Source of the DNA: Mucilaginibacter sp.
GTDB lineage: Bacteria > Bacteroidota > Bacteroidia > Sphingobacteriales > Sphingobacteriaceae
DNA: 64,000 nucleotides
Assembly: GCA_028287895.1 (NCBI GenBank)
Contig: JAQBOV010000020.1
Location: forward strand, 1-64,000
Direction of reading: 5' to 3'
Below are positions 8,180-19,505 of this stretch, piece by piece (positions within the stretch are counted from its first letter, which is position 1; each line of letters opens with the position of its first letter). A program made the translations under genes and the position numbers. The notes under the pieces were generated by a model that was given only the letters and a program-made list of their open reading frames with translations, was not told the DNA's origin and searched no databases.

Positions 8180-9421
8180 ATGAAGAGATTATTGGTGTGT
8201 GCTGTATTGCTGTTTTTATTGCAGGCCGTTAAAGCTGGTCCCCGTTTTATCCCCGATTCTTCCCATTTATTGATGCCATCAAAGCAAGGTGCTCCGGATA
8301 CCATAATGGTGCCGGTTTTAAACCCTGCGCCTGTTGGCTATTATAAAAGCAGCATCTATAAACGCCGCCTTGATTCGATCAGAAAAGAGGTGCCACTGGA
8401 TTATAATGAGTATGTGCAAAGCTATATTGATATTTACCTGGGGTATAACCAGCGTAACGACATTAGCCGTGTTTTGGGCCTGGCCAGATATTACTTTCCT
8501 ATTTATGAAAAGACTTTCCATGATGCCGGTATTCCGCAGGAGATCGAATATCTTTCGATAGTTGAATCACAGCTTAATCCTTATGCGGTATCAAGGGTGG
8601 GGGCAACAGGTCCCTGGCAGTTTATGACCACTACCGCAAAAATATACGGCCTCAATATGGATGCCTATGTTGATGAGCGCCGCGATCCGGTTCAGTCAAG
8701 TTATGCGGCAGCGGCTTATCTGAAAGATGCTTACCAGGAATTTGGCGACTGGCTTTTGGCCATCGCATCCTATAACTGCGGAAAAAGTAATGTGATCAGG
8801 GCTATTGAAAAAGCCGGAGCAAATGATTTTTGGTCCATTCGCCAATATCTGCCTGTAGAAACAAGGGGATATGTACCCGCTTATATTGCCATTACTTATG
8901 TCATGAATTATTACAAAAAGCATAATATTATACCGCAGGGATGTAATATATCCATGAAAACTGATACGGTGCTGGTTAATAAATACATTTCCCTGCATAG
9001 CCTTTCGAAGGTGTTGAGTATCGACCTTTCACAACTTACTATCCTGAATCCTTCCTATAAAATGCTGATAGTGAACGGAACTGCAACTGCACCGAAAAGG
9101 TTGGTAATACCCCAGGCAGCCAAAGAAAAATACAGTGCTTTGTATGATGCACTTAACGCCGAGCTGTCCTACAATGCTGCCCGCCAACACAGTGCCTCTT
9201 ACACAACGGATGGGCTAAACCGCAGTTATGCTAAAGTGAAGAATTCGTCTGCAGGAAAAGCCGAAAGAAATTATGTTACCTACAAAGTTCTACGCGGTGA
9301 CACGCTATCGGTTATAGCCGGTAAATTTGAAGGGGCCACTGCAAAAGAGATCAAAGAACTGAATGGTTTGAAAGGGTCGCATTTACACCCCGGGATGACG
9401 CTTAAGATCAACAAAAGTTGA
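8180..9421 (+). CDS. MltD-like lytic transglycosylase with LysM domains
   Basis: The 413-residue exported protein (signal peptide about residues 1-19) carries a family 1 lytic transglycosylase domain at about residues 100-260. The catalytic Glu is E129 in SIVESQLNPYAVS, followed by GATGPWQFM and ASYNCGKSNV. Such enzymes cleave peptidoglycan between MurNAc and GlcNAc, leaving 1,6-anhydro ends. One LysM-like segment lies at about 318-365, and a clear second LysM (YKVLRGDTLSVIAGKF) ends the protein, both for glycan binding. It stands alone between gatA and a terminator. The domain order is that of MltD, though the N-terminus is shorter than in E. coli. Confidence 0.9.
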   Translation: MKRLLVCAVLLFLLQAVKAGPRFIPDSSHLLMPSKQGAPDTIMVPVLNPAPVGYYKSSIYKRRLDSIRKEVPLDYNEYVQSYIDIYLGYNQRNDISRVLGLARYYFPIYEKTFHDAGIPQEIEYLSIVESQLNPYAVSRVGATGPWQFMTTTAKIYGLNMDAYVDERRDPVQSSYAAAAYLKDAYQEFGDWLLAIASYNCGKSNVIRAIEKAGANDFWSIRQYLPVETRGYVPAYIAITYVMNYYKKHNIIPQGCNISMKTDTVLVNKYISLHSLSKVLSIDLSQLTILNPSYKMLIVNGTATAPKRLVIPQAAKEKYSALYDALNAELSYNAARQHSASYTTDGLNRSYAKVKNSSAGKAERNYVTYKVLRGDTLSVIAGKFEGATAKEIKELNGLKGSHLHPGMTLKINKS

Positions 9422-9443
9422 TATCTTCATAAAATAGTTTTTA

Positions 9444-9480
9444 GGCCCGGTTCTAATGCAATAAGAGCCGGGCTTTTTTA
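9444..9480 (+). terminator. Rho-independent terminator after mltD-like gene
   Basis: GCCCGGTTCT pairs with AGAGCCGGGC (one G-U) around a 9-base loop, and six T follow. Confidence 0.85.
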
Positions 9481-9500
9481 TATCAGCTCAAAAAGAATTG

Positions 9501-9508
9501 TAATTTTG
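9501..9508 (+). promoter_or_regulatory. Candidate -7 box of maeB
   Basis: TAATTTTG fits TAnnTTTG and lies 20 bases before the maeB ATG, just after the previous terminator. No good -33 TTTG is visible. Confidence 0.4.
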
Positions 9509-9528
9509 AGTGCTTGAATTTTAACACC

Positions 9529-11835
9529 ATGAATAAACCGAATACACGTAAACAGGATGCATTGGATTACCATGCCAATGGCCGTCCGGGCAAGATACAG
9601 GTCGTACCGACAAAGCCGACTAATTCGCAGCGCGATCTGACGCTGGCTTATTCGCCCGGTGTTGCCGAGCCCTGTTTGCAGATTGCCGATAATGTTGACG
9701 ATGTATATAAATATACGGCCAAAGGTAATCTGGTGGGCGTTATCACCAACGGAACGGCGGTATTGGGTTTGGGTAATATAGGCCCCGAGGCGAGCAAGCC
9801 GGTGATGGAAGGTAAAGGGCTGCTTTTCAAAATTTATGCAGATATTGATGTTTTTGACCTGGAGGTGAATGCCAAAACGGTAGACGAGTTTGTAGCGATC
9901 GTTAAAGCGCTGGAGCCAACATTTGGTGGTATAAACCTGGAAGATATTTCGGCTCCAACCTGCTTTGAGATCGAACGAAGGTTAAAAGCCGAAATGAAGA
10001 TTCCCGTCATGCATGATGACCAGCATGGAACAGCCATCATTTCCGGCGCGGCTTTGATAAATGCATGCGAGATACAGGGAAAAAAACTCGATAAGATAAA
10101 AATGGTGGTTAGCGGTGCCGGTGCGGCAGCAGTATCGTGCTCAAAAATATATCTTTCATTGGGGGTTAAAAAAGAGAATCTGGTGATGTTTGATATTAAC
10201 GGCCTGATCACTGCCGGGCGTACCGATCTTGACGAGATGAGGATGCAATTTGCCACCGAGCGCAAAGACATCAAAACCCTGGCTGAGGCCATGAAAAATG
10301 CCGATGTATTTATCGGCCTTTCGGCAGGTAATGTAGTTAACCCGGATATGTTGAAGCAAATGGCCAAAAACCCTATTGTTTTTGCCATGGCCAACCCTGT
10401 GCCGGAAATAGACTATGATATCGCCGTAAAAACACGCAAGGATATATTGATGGCTACCGGCCGGGCCGACTTCCCTAACCAGGTAAATAATGTATTAGGT
10501 TTCCCGTATATTTTCAGGGGCGCACTCGACGTGCGGGCTACGGCAATTAATGAGGAAATGAAGATAGCGGCTGTTAAAGCAATTGCCGAAATGGCTAAAA
10601 AGCCCGTTCCCGAAGCGATTAACCTGGCCTATAATACCAATAACCTGAAATTCGGAAAAGATTATATCATTCCCAAACCAATGGATCAGCGTTTGATCAC
10701 CGAAGTTTCGTCTGCGGTAGCCAAGGCTGCAATAGATTCGGGTGTAGCACGTAAGCCCATTACGGACTGGGATGTTTATCGTGAGCAGCTCAGGTTAAGA
10801 ATAGGCGCTGATGACAGGCTGCTGCGTAATATCGCAAATAAGGCGAAACAAAATCCTAAACGCGTTGTATTTGCCGAGGCTGATCATTACAAAATTCTAC
10901 GGGCCGCGCAGATCGTCCGGGAAGAAAATATAGCTACCCCGATATTATTGGGCAACGAAGCAAGGATAAGAAAGATCATTAAGGAAAGTGATCTTGAACT
11001 GGACGGTGTGGAAATTATTGACCCGCGCGAAGACTGTGCGAACTTTAATGAATATGCGCAATACCTGTATAACAAGCGTCAGCGAAGGGGCATCACCTTA
11101 TCAGAGGCCAGGAAGATGATCACCCAGCGTAACTATTATGGTGCCTGCATGGTTCAATTCGGCATGGCAGATGCATTAATTTCGGGTTTAACAAAGGATT
11201 ACGGGTCGACAATTAAGCCTGCGCTTCAAATCATCGGCACCGAACAAGGCGTAAACCGCGTGGCGGGTATGTATATGATGCTTACTAAAAAAGGTCCTGT
11301 ATTTATTGGTGATGCTACTGTAAATGTGGACCCTACCGTGCAGGAACTGGTCGATATTACCATATTGATCGACCATTCGGTTAAACAGTTCAACATCAAA
11401 CCGCGCGTTGCGGTGTTATCTTATTCCAACTTCGGTTCGAACGAAGGACCCATACCCGAAAAAACCAGGGAAACCGTGCGCATCTTGCATCAGAAATTCC
11501 CCGACATGGTCGTAGACGGCGATATGCAGGCTAACTTCGCTTTAAATTCGGGCTTGCTTGCAGATAATTTCCCATTTTCAACCCTGAACGGGGCGCCGGC
11601 CAATACCCTGATCTTTCCTAACCTGGAATCCGGTAACATCGCCTACAAATTGTTACAGGAAATTGGCGGAGCAGAAGCTGTTGGGCCTATATTGCTTGGA
11701 CTTAAAAAGTCGGTGCACGTGCTACAGCTGGGCAGTTCTGTCAGAGAAATTGTCAATATGGTAACTATTGCCGTTGTTGATGCCCAGGGAAAGGCGGAAA
11801 ACGCAACCTCGGACGCGATTTCCCGTACACGTTAA
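9529..11835 (+). CDS. maeB: NADP-dependent malic enzyme with phosphotransacetylase domain
   Basis: The 768-residue protein is the large MaeB type: a malic enzyme (about residues 1-425) followed by a PTA/PTB-like domain (about 430-760). It decarboxylates malate to pyruvate and makes NADPH. Visible marks are [38 protein letters not shown] and the dinucleotide-binding GAGAAAVSC. The C-terminal domain ([26 protein letters not shown]) resembles phosphotransacetylase but in MaeB is regarded as regulatory, binding acetyl-CoA. A TTG five codons upstream is open, but the ATG at 9529 matches the family start. ruvA follows closely. Confidence 0.94.
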   Translation: MNKPNTRKQDALDYHANGRPGKIQVVPTKPTNSQRDLTLAYSPGVAEPCLQIADNVDDVYKYTAKGNLVGVITNGTAVLGLGNIGPEASKPVMEGKGLLFKIYADIDVFDLEVNAKTVDEFVAIVKALEPTFGGINLEDISAPTCFEIERRLKAEMKIPVMHDDQHGTAIISGAALINACEIQGKKLDKIKMVVSGAGAAAVSCSKIYLSLGVKKENLVMFDINGLITAGRTDLDEMRMQFATERKDIKTLAEAMKNADVFIGLSAGNVVNPDMLKQMAKNPIVFAMANPVPEIDYDIAVKTRKDILMATGRADFPNQVNNVLGFPYIFRGALDVRATAINEEMKIAAVKAIAEMAKKPVPEAINLAYNTNNLKFGKDYIIPKPMDQRLITEVSSAVAKAAIDSGVARKPITDWDVYREQLRLRIGADDRLLRNIANKAKQNPKRVVFAEADHYKILRAAQIVREENIATPILLGNEARIRKIIKESDLELDGVEIIDPREDCANFNEYAQYLYNKRQRRGITLSEARKMITQRNYYGACMVQFGMADALISGLTKDYGSTIKPALQIIGTEQGVNRVAGMYMMLTKKGPVFIGDATVNVDPTVQELVDITILIDHSVKQFNIKPRVAVLSYSNFGSNEGPIPEKTRETVRILHQKFPDMVVDGDMQANFALNSGLLADNFPFSTLNGAPANTLIFPNLESGNIAYKLLQEIGGAEAVGPILLGLKKSVHVLQLGSSVREIVNMVTIAVVDAQGKAENATSDAISRTR

Positions 11836-11852
11836 TAATCATCCAAAATTGT

Positions 11853-12437
11853 ATGTACGCTTATATTGATGGCAAACTGGCTTATAAAAGCCCTTCTTAT
11901 GTGGTAATTGAAGCAGCGGGTGTGGGTTACCACATTAATATATCGCTCAATACCTATTCCAAGCTGGGGGATGCCGAACGGTGTAAGTTATTTACCTGGC
12001 TGCATGTCAAGGAGGACGGGCATACTTTGTATGGCTTTGCCGATGAAGGCGAGCGCCGCTTGTTCCTGCACCTGATATCCGTATCGGGTATTGGCCCCAA
12101 CACCGGGCGCATGATGCTTTCCTCCATTACGCCTGATGAAATACAGGCGGCTATTGTAAAGGGGGATGTACCCTTGATCCAACGTATAAAAGGTATCGGC
12201 CCGAAATCGGCTCAGCGTCTTATTTTGGAATTGCAGGATAAACTGCGCAAAGAAGGGCCTGACACGTTGACTGCGGTACCATTAAATAAAACAGTTAAAG
12301 ATGAAGCGCTGTCGGCATTGGTTATGCTCGGTTTTGCACGGAACGCTGTTGAGAAGGTGCTTGAGCAGGAATTGAACAAAAACAGCGGCGAACTGACCGT
12401 TGAACAGCTAATTAAATTTGCACTAAAAAGCTTATAA
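11853..12437 (+). CDS. ruvA: Holliday junction branch migration protein RuvA
   Basis: The 194-residue RuvA binds four-way DNA junctions and loads the RuvB motor during recombinational repair. The N-terminal OB domain begins MYAYIDGKLAYKSPSYVVIE and includes the typical GVGYHINISLNT. Two helix-hairpin-helix elements follow (ISVSGIGPNTGRMMLS and IKGIGPKSAQRLILEL). The short domain III, which contacts RuvB, ends the protein (VEQLIKFALKSL). Length matches the family. It lies 17 bases after maeB and just before sprA; ruvB is not in the window. Confidence 0.95.
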   Translation: MYAYIDGKLAYKSPSYVVIEAAGVGYHINISLNTYSKLGDAERCKLFTWLHVKEDGHTLYGFADEGERRLFLHLISVSGIGPNTGRMMLSSITPDEIQAAIVKGDVPLIQRIKGIGPKSAQRLILELQDKLRKEGPDTLTAVPLNKTVKDEALSALVMLGFARNAVEKVLEQELNKNSGELTVEQLIKFALKSL

Positions 12438-12461
12438 TTACGTATATTTTTACCATCACAC

Positions 12462-15400
12462 TTGAGCCGGACTTTTACCTCTAAGGTTGTAGTTAATGCC
12501 TTGCTAATTTCTGCATTTTGCGGGTTGGGCGATGCCTTTGCACAACAGCCGCAATCCGGGCTAAAAAAAGACTCATTAACCATTAAAGCTCCTTTTAACA
12601 GTACAGAATCAAGAAGCAACCAGCTGCGCGAAGGTATTTTGGAAGCCGATCCGCCTAACCTTGTCCGTACTTTTGAATATAACGCTGCCAGCAACCAATA
12701 CATTCTGTATGAAAGGGTAGGTAATTATTTATACCGCCCCCCGCGTTACCTTACTTTTGCGGAATATTTAAGGCTTAAAGAAAGAGAAGAGCAGCGTTTA
12801 TATTTTAGACAGTTAGCCGATAATTATGCTTATCAGTCGCAGCAGCAAGGGTTTATTCCGTCTATCAATGTGCGCAGCCATACTTTTGAACTGATATTCG
12901 GCAGCTCAAATATTACCATAAGGCCGCAAGGCTCCGCCGAAATGATCATGGCCGGGCAGATCAACAGTAATCAAAACCCATTATTCAATACCAAACAACG
13001 CAGCCAGTTCAATTTTAATTTTGACCAGAAAATTCAGATGAATGTGACCGGCTCTATTGGGGATAAACTGAAGATATCCACCAATTATAATACGGATGCC
13101 CAGTTTCAGTTTGAGAACCAGATAAAGCTGGATTATACGGGTACCTCCGACGAGATCATACAGAAAATTGAAGTAGGTACCGTTAGTTTCCCGTTAAATA
13201 CGACCTTGATCACAGGTACCCAGGCCTTGTTCGGTGTAAAAACCAAACTGAAGTTTGGTAAATTGAATGTAACGAGTATTTTCTCGCAGCAACGTTCGCA
13301 ATCGAAATCAATTACGATTACCAATGGCGCACAGCAGGGGAATTTCACGCTGACGCCGCCGGATTACGAAGCGAACAAGCATTACTTTTTAGCACAATAT
13401 TTCAGGGATAACTACAATAAAGCCCTGGCTAATATACCCATTATCAGTTCAAATGTAAATATTACGCGGGTCGAGGTATGGGTAACCAACCGTACCAACA
13501 GCACGACCAGCTCGCGCGATGTGCTGGCTTTTATGGACCTTGGCGAGAATAAACCTTATAATACGGCACTTATACAGGGCGGTCCGGCCTACAGCGGCCT
13601 GCCGGCCGGGTTCCAGGGACCAGGCTTCGCGCAGCAGTCAAACTCTTTGTTGAAAAACCTGCCTGCTACGGCCAGGCAAACCAGTTCAAATACAGTTGTA
13701 AGTTATTTCCAGGCCACGGGAGGCAATGATAACTATGCTAAACTAACTTATGCACGCAAATTGACCGAAAAGGAATATACCCTGCATCCGCAATTGGGCT
13801 ATATCTCATTGAACTATCCACTAAACAATGATGAAGTGCTGGCGGTAGCCTATCAGTATACGGTAAACGGAGTGCAATACCAGGTAGGTGAATTCTCCAC
13901 AGATGTTCCGGTTGACCCGGCTGCGCCAAAGGTATTGTACGTAAAGCTGCTTAAAAACGCATTGTTAAAAACCAGTTTGCCCACATGGAAGCTGATGATG
14001 AAGAACATTTATTCATTGGGCGCATTCCAGATCAGTCCAAGTAATTTCAGGCTGACCATATCAAGGCTTGATGAGAAATCAGGAATTGCAAAGCCAATTA
14101 TGGATGAAGGCATCCATACCAAAAGTAAACTCTGGCTGCAGTTAACAGACCTGGATAACCTGAATGCCCAAAACGATAAAAAGCCGGATGGCTATTTCGA
14201 TTACCTGGAAGGAATAACTATCGATTCGCAGAACGGCCGGATCATGTTCCCTGTTGTTGAACCCTTTGGATCCGACCTGGCTAAGCAGTTCGATCCCGGC
14301 GAACAGGGGCTCATCAAGCGGTATGTGTATCAGCCCATATACGATTCGACAAAGACTATCGCACAGCAATTTTTTCCGCAGTTAAACCGGTATGTGATCA
14401 GAGGAACGTATACTTCGCAGGGGGGGTCTGAGTATCAGCTGAATGCAACCAATATTCCGCAGGGATCGGTAGTGGTTACAGCCGGTTCGCTGAAATTGGC
14501 TGAAGGTTCAGACTTTACGGTGGACTACACGTCCGGGCGGATAAGGATCATCAACCAGGCTCTGCTGTCATCAGGTCAGCCAATTACTGTAAATATTGAA
14601 AACAACGAATTATTTGGCGTACAGCAAAAATCGTTGTTCGGGTCCCGGTTTGATTACCAGGTAAATGATAAGCTGGCCCTGGGCGCTACGGTAATGCACT
14701 TGACCGAACAGCCCGTCACACAGAATGAGGTTGCCGGCCAGGAATCGATCTCCAATACAATTTATGGATTTGATGTTAATTACAACTCCAATTCAAGATT
14801 GCTTACAAGGCTGGTGAATAAGCTGCCATTTATCACCACAAAAGTGCCCTCATCTATTGCCTTCAACGGTGAGTTTGCGCAGCTGCTGCCCGGAAGCCCG
14901 TCTACATTAAATTTTGCCGGTTCAAAAAATGGTACCTCCTATTTGGATGATTTTGAAAGCAGTCAATCGGTGATCGACATTAAAAGTTCTTCACCATGGC
15001 AAATTTCGGGTACGCCAAAATTATTTGCTGAAGCGCAGTCATTTAATAATCTCAGTTATGGCTATAACCGGGCCCGACTGGCTTTTTACAATATCGATCC
15101 CATATTTTACACCGGAGGGGTCCCGGTTTCCCGTACCGAGTTATCAAACCCTTACGTAAGGGAGGTTTTGGAAACAGAGGTGTTTCCTTACAAGCAATCA
15201 GTTACCGGTCAGCCTTTGACCCTGCCTACTTTTGACCTGGCATTTTATCCAACTATCCGCGGGCCATATAACTATGCAGCTACGGGCATTAATAACGATG
15301 GAACCTTAGCAAATCCAAAGGCCCGCTGGGGAGGCATATTCCGGGGCATATCAACCAATGATTTTGAGTCGTTAAATGTGCAGTATATTGAATTTTGGGT

Positions 15401-18400
15401 GATGGACCCCTTTATTGGCAAGCCGAACTCACAAGGCGGCGATCTGTATTTTAACCTGGGCAATATATCTGAAGATATACTATTGGACGGACGCAAAAGC
15501 CTGGAGAATGGCCTGCCTATTAACGGAGATGCCAGCCAGGTGGATACCACCGCGTGGGGGAAGGTTTCAAAATTACAGCCGGTGGTAAATGCATTTGACA
15601 ATAACCCAAGCGCACGTGTTTTACAGGATGTCGGTCTGGACGGACTGAATGATGTGGAAGAAAAATCAAAGTTTGCCGCCGTAGTGCAGCAGGTACAGAC
15701 CCAGGTTAATCCGCAGGCTGCCGGCAGCTTTTCCGGCGACCCGTCATCAGATGATTATCAATACTACCAGGGGCCTGAGCTGGACCAGGCAAAAGCCGGT
15801 ATTTTACAGCGGTATAGTAAATACAACGGTACGGAGAGTAACTCTAAAACATCCGCACAATCACAGGCAGCGCTTGGTATTGCAACATCAGCAGCTACAT
15901 CATTGCCCGATGCGGAAGATATTGACAGGGATAATAATATGAACCAGGACGACGAGTATTTTCAATATAGGGTATCTGTTCGTCCGCAGGATTTAGTAGT
16001 TGGGCAAAATTTTGTTAATGATAAAGTCAGCTCGCAGGTTAAGCTCGCTAACGGACAAACGCAGTCGGTTACCTGGTACCAGTTTCGTATTCCTCTCAAT
16101 AATTATCAGTCGGCAGTCGGGAATATCCAGGATTTCAAATCGATCCGTTTTATACGAATGTTTATGACCAATTTTGCGGATACTTCCATCTTACGCTTTG
16201 CTACATTGCAGCTGGTAAGGGGCGAGTGGCGGGCTTTTAATACGGAGAATAATCCGGCCAATGTGATTGCAGATCCGGCGATAACAAATGCGCCACTGGA
16301 TAATTCGGCAATTGATGTAGAAACAGTAAACATTGAAGAGAATGGAAACCGCACACCCATACCTTATGTAGTGCCTCCGGGTATTCAGCGGCAACGTAAT
16401 TACAATAACGTGCAAACTAATACGCAGTTGAATGAGCAATCCCTTTCTTTGAATTTTGCCAGTCTGCGGGATGGATATTCAAGAGCCGCTTTTAAACCTT
16501 TTAATAATGATCTGCGGAAATATAAGCGCCTGCAAATGTTTATTCATGCCGAAGGCAGCCAGTTGAAGAACAATGATGTTAATGCTTTTATCCGGCTTGG
16601 GGTTGATTATATCGATAATTATTATGAGTACGAGATCCCGCTATCGGTTACCCAGCCTGGTACTGCAGACCCGAATGCGATATGGCCTGCTGCAAATGAG
16701 CTGGACCTGCAACTTTCACTACTTACCAACGCTAAACTGGCGCGTAATAACGCCAAGCTCAATGGGCAGCCCTGGCCGTTGACGGTGCCCTTCACGTTGT
16801 CAGACGGGCGTAATAAGATTACTATTAAAGGCCAGCCGGACCTGAGCCGCTTAGCTGCTGTGATGCTCGGTGTGCGTAATCCTTATAAAAATAATTCGCC
16901 GCCCGGCACCGACGATGGCCTTGACAAGACGGGAATCATATGGTTTGATGAATTGCGCCTGACGGATTTTGATAACCGGGGCGGATGGGCGGCCACCGGA
17001 AGGCTTGATGCAAAATTAGCTGATTTTGCTAACTTTACCGTATCAGGTAGTAAAACTACGGTTGGTTTCGGTGCCCTTGATTCAAAGTTAGCGGACCGGA
17101 GCATGAATGATACCAGGGTTTATGATGTATCGGGAAATGTGGAATTAGGTAAGTTTTTCCCGGAAAAAAGCGGGGTACACATTCCGTTGTATGTAAACGT
17201 TTCACAACAGGTAAGCACGCCCCAATATGATCCGGCTTCGCCTGATGTTGAATTGAAACAAACGCTGAATGCCGCAACCAGCACCCGCCAGCGAGACTCG
17301 ATACAAAATGCGGCTGAAGACTACACCTTACGAAAAAGCATCAACTTAACCAATGTTCACAAGGCCAGAACAAATCCATCGGCGCCAAGTCATCTGTGGG
17401 ATATTGAAAATTTTAATGCCACTTATTCTTATACAGAATATGATCACCATGATTTTATCACCCTTAGCGATTTTGAGAAAACCTATCGTGCTGCCTTAGC
17501 CTATAATTTTACCACGCAGCCTAAATATTATAGTCCTTTTGAAAAAGTGATAAAAAGTAATTTATTGTCTATAATAAAAGATATTAATATCGACCTGATC
17601 CCTTCGAGATTAAATTACAGTATAGGCTTCGACCGGTTTTATTCTGAAAATACGCTAAGGAATAATGATCCGGCTAACCTGATCCCGATACCAACCACTT
17701 TTAATAAAACTTTCAATATTACCACGGTATACGGTTTAGGATGGAATCTGACAAAATCTCTTACCCTGGATATCGATGCCATCAACCTGGCAACGGTGGA
17801 TGAGCCTGCCGGGCGTCTGGATGGTTTAAAGCGGGATACCCTGTGGCATAACCTGTTAAGCCTGGGACGTAATACCAATTATAACCATACACTGACCTTT
17901 AATTATAATGTTCCGGTAAACAAGCTTCCTTTTATGGACTGGACAACCCTTATTGCACGCTACAGCACCCATTTTACCTGGCAGTCGCAGCCTCTTTTTG
18001 CCATAAGTGACCCAGCGTACAATGTAGGTAACAGCATACAAAATCAGCGTAAAGTGGAGTTAAACCCGATGCTGAATTTGACGACCTTATATAATAAATT
18101 CCCCTTTATACGCAATGCAAATAGCTCAAAGGATGAGGCAAGCGGCATTGGAAAAGTACTGGTTGGCTTACTAACCAGTGTGAAAAATCTGAGCGCAGCT
18201 TATAGCCGTACTGATGGCACCTTCCTGCCCGGTTATTTGCCAAACAACAGTTATTTTGGAGAAGATTTTAATTACAATGCACCCGGCATAGGATTTTTAT
18301 TGGGTAGCCAGTCCGATATAAGGCAAAAGGCGGTAACCAGTGGCTGGCTTACAACCGACACCTTGCAAAATCAGTTATATGTCAAAACACTGAACGAGGA

Positions 18401-19505
18401 CCTGCACCTTAAAGGTACACTTGAGCCATTCAAAGATTTCAGGATCGAATTAATTGCATTCAAGACCCAGGATCATAGTTATCAGACTAATTTTAAGTAC
18501 TTGCCCACTAACAACAGCTTTGAAAATCTTTCGCCCACCACCACCGGAGATTACAGTATTTCCTATATGTCGATCGGAACAGCATTTTCGAAAATAAATG
18601 GCATCGACAACTCTTCAGCAGTTTTCAATAAATTTTTAAGTAACCGCTCTGTTATTTCACAACGGCTTGGGAAATTGAACTCCAATTCCATACCACAGGT
18701 TGGTAATTATACCGATGGTTACGGGCCAAACTCACAGAATGTCGTCGTGCCGGCTTTTCTTGCGGCTTATACGGGCAGAAATGCGGCTACTATTGGTCTT
18801 AGCGGCTTTCCTAATATTCCCATACCAAACTGGGATATGCGGTATAGCGGCTTAGCCCGTATCCCGTTTTTCAGTGACCTTTTTGAATCTGTAGATCTCA
18901 AAGACGGTTATCGCTCGACTTATACAGTAGGTAATTACACTTCGTTATTGCAGTACCAGGAAACAGGCGGCCATGTCAGTTCCCGCGATGCAAATAATGA
19001 CTTTTTACCTTTTTACCAGTTTTCTTCGGTCACTATTTTGGAGCAGTTTGTCCCCCTGCTGGGAATAGACGTGCGGTTTAAAAATAATGTAACGGCTAAT
19101 GTGGAATACCGGCAAAGCAGGGCGCTGAGCCTGAGTCTTTCAAACAGCCAGCTGGCCCAGCAAAACGAAAAAGATATCGTTTTTGGATTTGGCTATAAAA
19201 CCAAGAATTTTAGGTTTCCTTTTGGCCTTTTCAACGGGAAAAAGCTGAACAATGACCTTACTTTTAAAGTTGATTTCTCAGTGCGTGATAATAAAACACT
19301 GATCTACCAGGCGGACGTTACGGGGGCTGAAGTATCCTCAGGTGCTCAAAATATTACCTACCGGCCCGAAATTGATTATATGATCAATCAGCGGTTTAAC
19401 CTGAGTTTGTTTTATGATTCCAATATCACCCGGCCCTATACTTCACAAACCTTTAATACGGCATTTACCAACTTCGGCATCAATTTGAAATTGTTGCTTC
19501 AATGA
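12462..19505 (+). CDS. sprA: SprA, type IX secretion/gliding translocon protein
   Basis: The 2347-residue protein matches SprA (Sov in Porphyromonas), the giant outer-membrane barrel through which type IX cargo leaves the cell. It has a signal peptide (cleavage near DAFA-Q at residue 27) and an early conserved stretch (FIPSINVRSHTFELIFGSSNITIRPQGSAEM). Long runs of alternating polar and aromatic beta strands follow, and the last residues (NFGINLKLLLQ) look like a terminal barrel strand. The size is in the expected range. Start is TTG at 12462; no ATG lies nearby in frame. SprA beside ruvA is a common Bacteroidota pairing. No gld or por genes are here, so the rest of the system lies elsewhere. 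Confidence 0.93.
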   Translation: MSRTFTSKVVVNALLISAFCGLGDAFAQQPQSGLKKDSLTIKAPFNSTESRSNQLREGILEADPPNLVRTFEYNAASNQYILYERVGNYLYRPPRYLTFAEYLRLKEREEQRLYFRQLADNYAYQSQQQGFIPSINVRSHTFELIFGSSNITIRPQGSAEMIMAGQINSNQNPLFNTKQRSQFNFNFDQKIQMNVTGSIGDKLKISTNYNTDAQFQFENQIKLDYTGTSDEIIQKIEVGTVSFPLNTTLITGTQALFGVKTKLKFGKLNVTSIFSQQRSQSKSITITNGAQQGNFTLTPPDYEANKHYFLAQYFRDNYNKALANIPIISSNVNITRVEVWVTNRTNSTTSSRDVLAFMDLGENKPYNTALIQGGPAYSGLPAGFQGPGFAQQSNSLLKNLPATARQTSSNTVVSYFQATGGNDNYAKLTYARKLTEKEYTLHPQLGYISLNYPLNNDEVLAVAYQYTVNGVQYQVGEFSTDVPVDPAAPKVLYVKLLKNALLKTSLPTWKLMMKNIYSLGAFQISPSNFRLTISRLDEKSGIAKPIMDEGIHTKSKLWLQLTDLDNLNAQNDKKPDGYFDYLEGITIDSQNGRIMFPVVEPFGSDLAKQFDPGEQGLIKRYVYQPIYDSTKTIAQQFFPQLNRYVIRGTYTSQGGSEYQLNATNIPQGSVVVTAGSLKLAEGSDFTVDYTSGRIRIINQALLSSGQPITVNIENNELFGVQQKSLFGSRFDYQVNDKLALGATVMHLTEQPVTQNEVAGQESISNTIYGFDVNYNSNSRLLTRLVNKLPFITTKVPSSIAFNGEFAQLLPGSPSTLNFAGSKNGTSYLDDFESSQSVIDIKSSSPWQISGTPKLFAEAQSFNNLSYGYNRARLAFYNIDPIFYTGGVPVSRTELSNPYVREVLETEVFPYKQSVTGQPLTLPTFDLAFYPTIRGPYNYAATGINNDGTLANPKARWGGIFRGISTNDFESLNVQYIEFWVMDPFIGKPNSQGGDLYFNLGNISEDILLDGRKSLENGLPINGDASQVDTTAWGKVSKLQPVVNAFDNNPSARVLQDVGLDGLNDVEEKSKFAAVVQQVQTQVNPQAAGSFSGDPSSDDYQYYQGPELDQAKAGILQRYSKYNGTESNSKTSAQSQAALGIATSAATSLPDAEDIDRDNNMNQDDEYFQYRVSVRPQDLVVGQNFVNDKVSSQVKLANGQTQSVTWYQFRIPLNNYQSAVGNIQDFKSIRFIRMFMTNFADTSILRFATLQLVRGEWRAFNTENNPANVIADPAITNAPLDNSAIDVETVNIEENGNRTPIPYVVPPGIQRQRNYNNVQTNTQLNEQSLSLNFASLRDGYSRAAFKPFNNDLRKYKRLQMFIHAEGSQLKNNDVNAFIRLGVDYIDNYYEYEIPLSVTQPGTADPNAIWPAANELDLQLSLLTNAKLARNNAKLNGQPWPLTVPFTLSDGRNKITIKGQPDLSRLAAVMLGVRNPYKNNSPPGTDDGLDKTGIIWFDELRLTDFDNRGGWAATGRLDAKLADFANFTVSGSKTTVGFGALDSKLADRSMNDTRVYDVSGNVELGKFFPEKSGVHIPLYVNVSQQVSTPQYDPASPDVELKQTLNAATSTRQRDSIQNAAEDYTLRKSINLTNVHKARTNPSAPSHLWDIENFNATYSYTEYDHHDFITLSDFEKTYRAALAYNFTTQPKYYSPFEKVIKSNLLSIIKDINIDLIPSRLNYSIGFDRFYSENTLRNNDPANLIPIPTTFNKTFNITTVYGLGWNLTKSLTLDIDAINLATVDEPAGRLDGLKRDTLWHNLLSLGRNTNYNHTLTFNYNVPVNKLPFMDWTTLIARYSTHFTWQSQPLFAISDPAYNVGNSIQNQRKVELNPMLNLTTLYNKFPFIRNANSSKDEASGIGKVLVGLLTSVKNLSAAYSRTDGTFLPGYLPNNSYFGEDFNYNAPGIGFLLGSQSDIRQKAVTSGWLTTDTLQNQLYVKTLNEDLHLKGTLEPFKDFRIELIAFKTQDHSYQTNFKYLPTNNSFENLSPTTTGDYSISYMSIGTAFSKINGIDNSSAVFNKFLSNRSVISQRLGKLNSNSIPQVGNYTDGYGPNSQNVVVPAFLAAYTGRNAATIGLSGFPNIPIPNWDMRYSGLARIPFFSDLFESVDLKDGYRSTYTVGNYTSLLQYQETGGHVSSRDANNDFLPFYQFSSVTILEQFVPLLGIDVRFKNNVTANVEYRQSRALSLSLSNSQLAQQNEKDIVFGFGYKTKNFRFPFGLFNGKKLNNDLTFKVDFSVRDNKTLIYQADVTGAEVSSGAQNITYRPEIDYMINQRFNLSLFYDSNITRPYTSQTFNTAFTNFGINLKLLLQ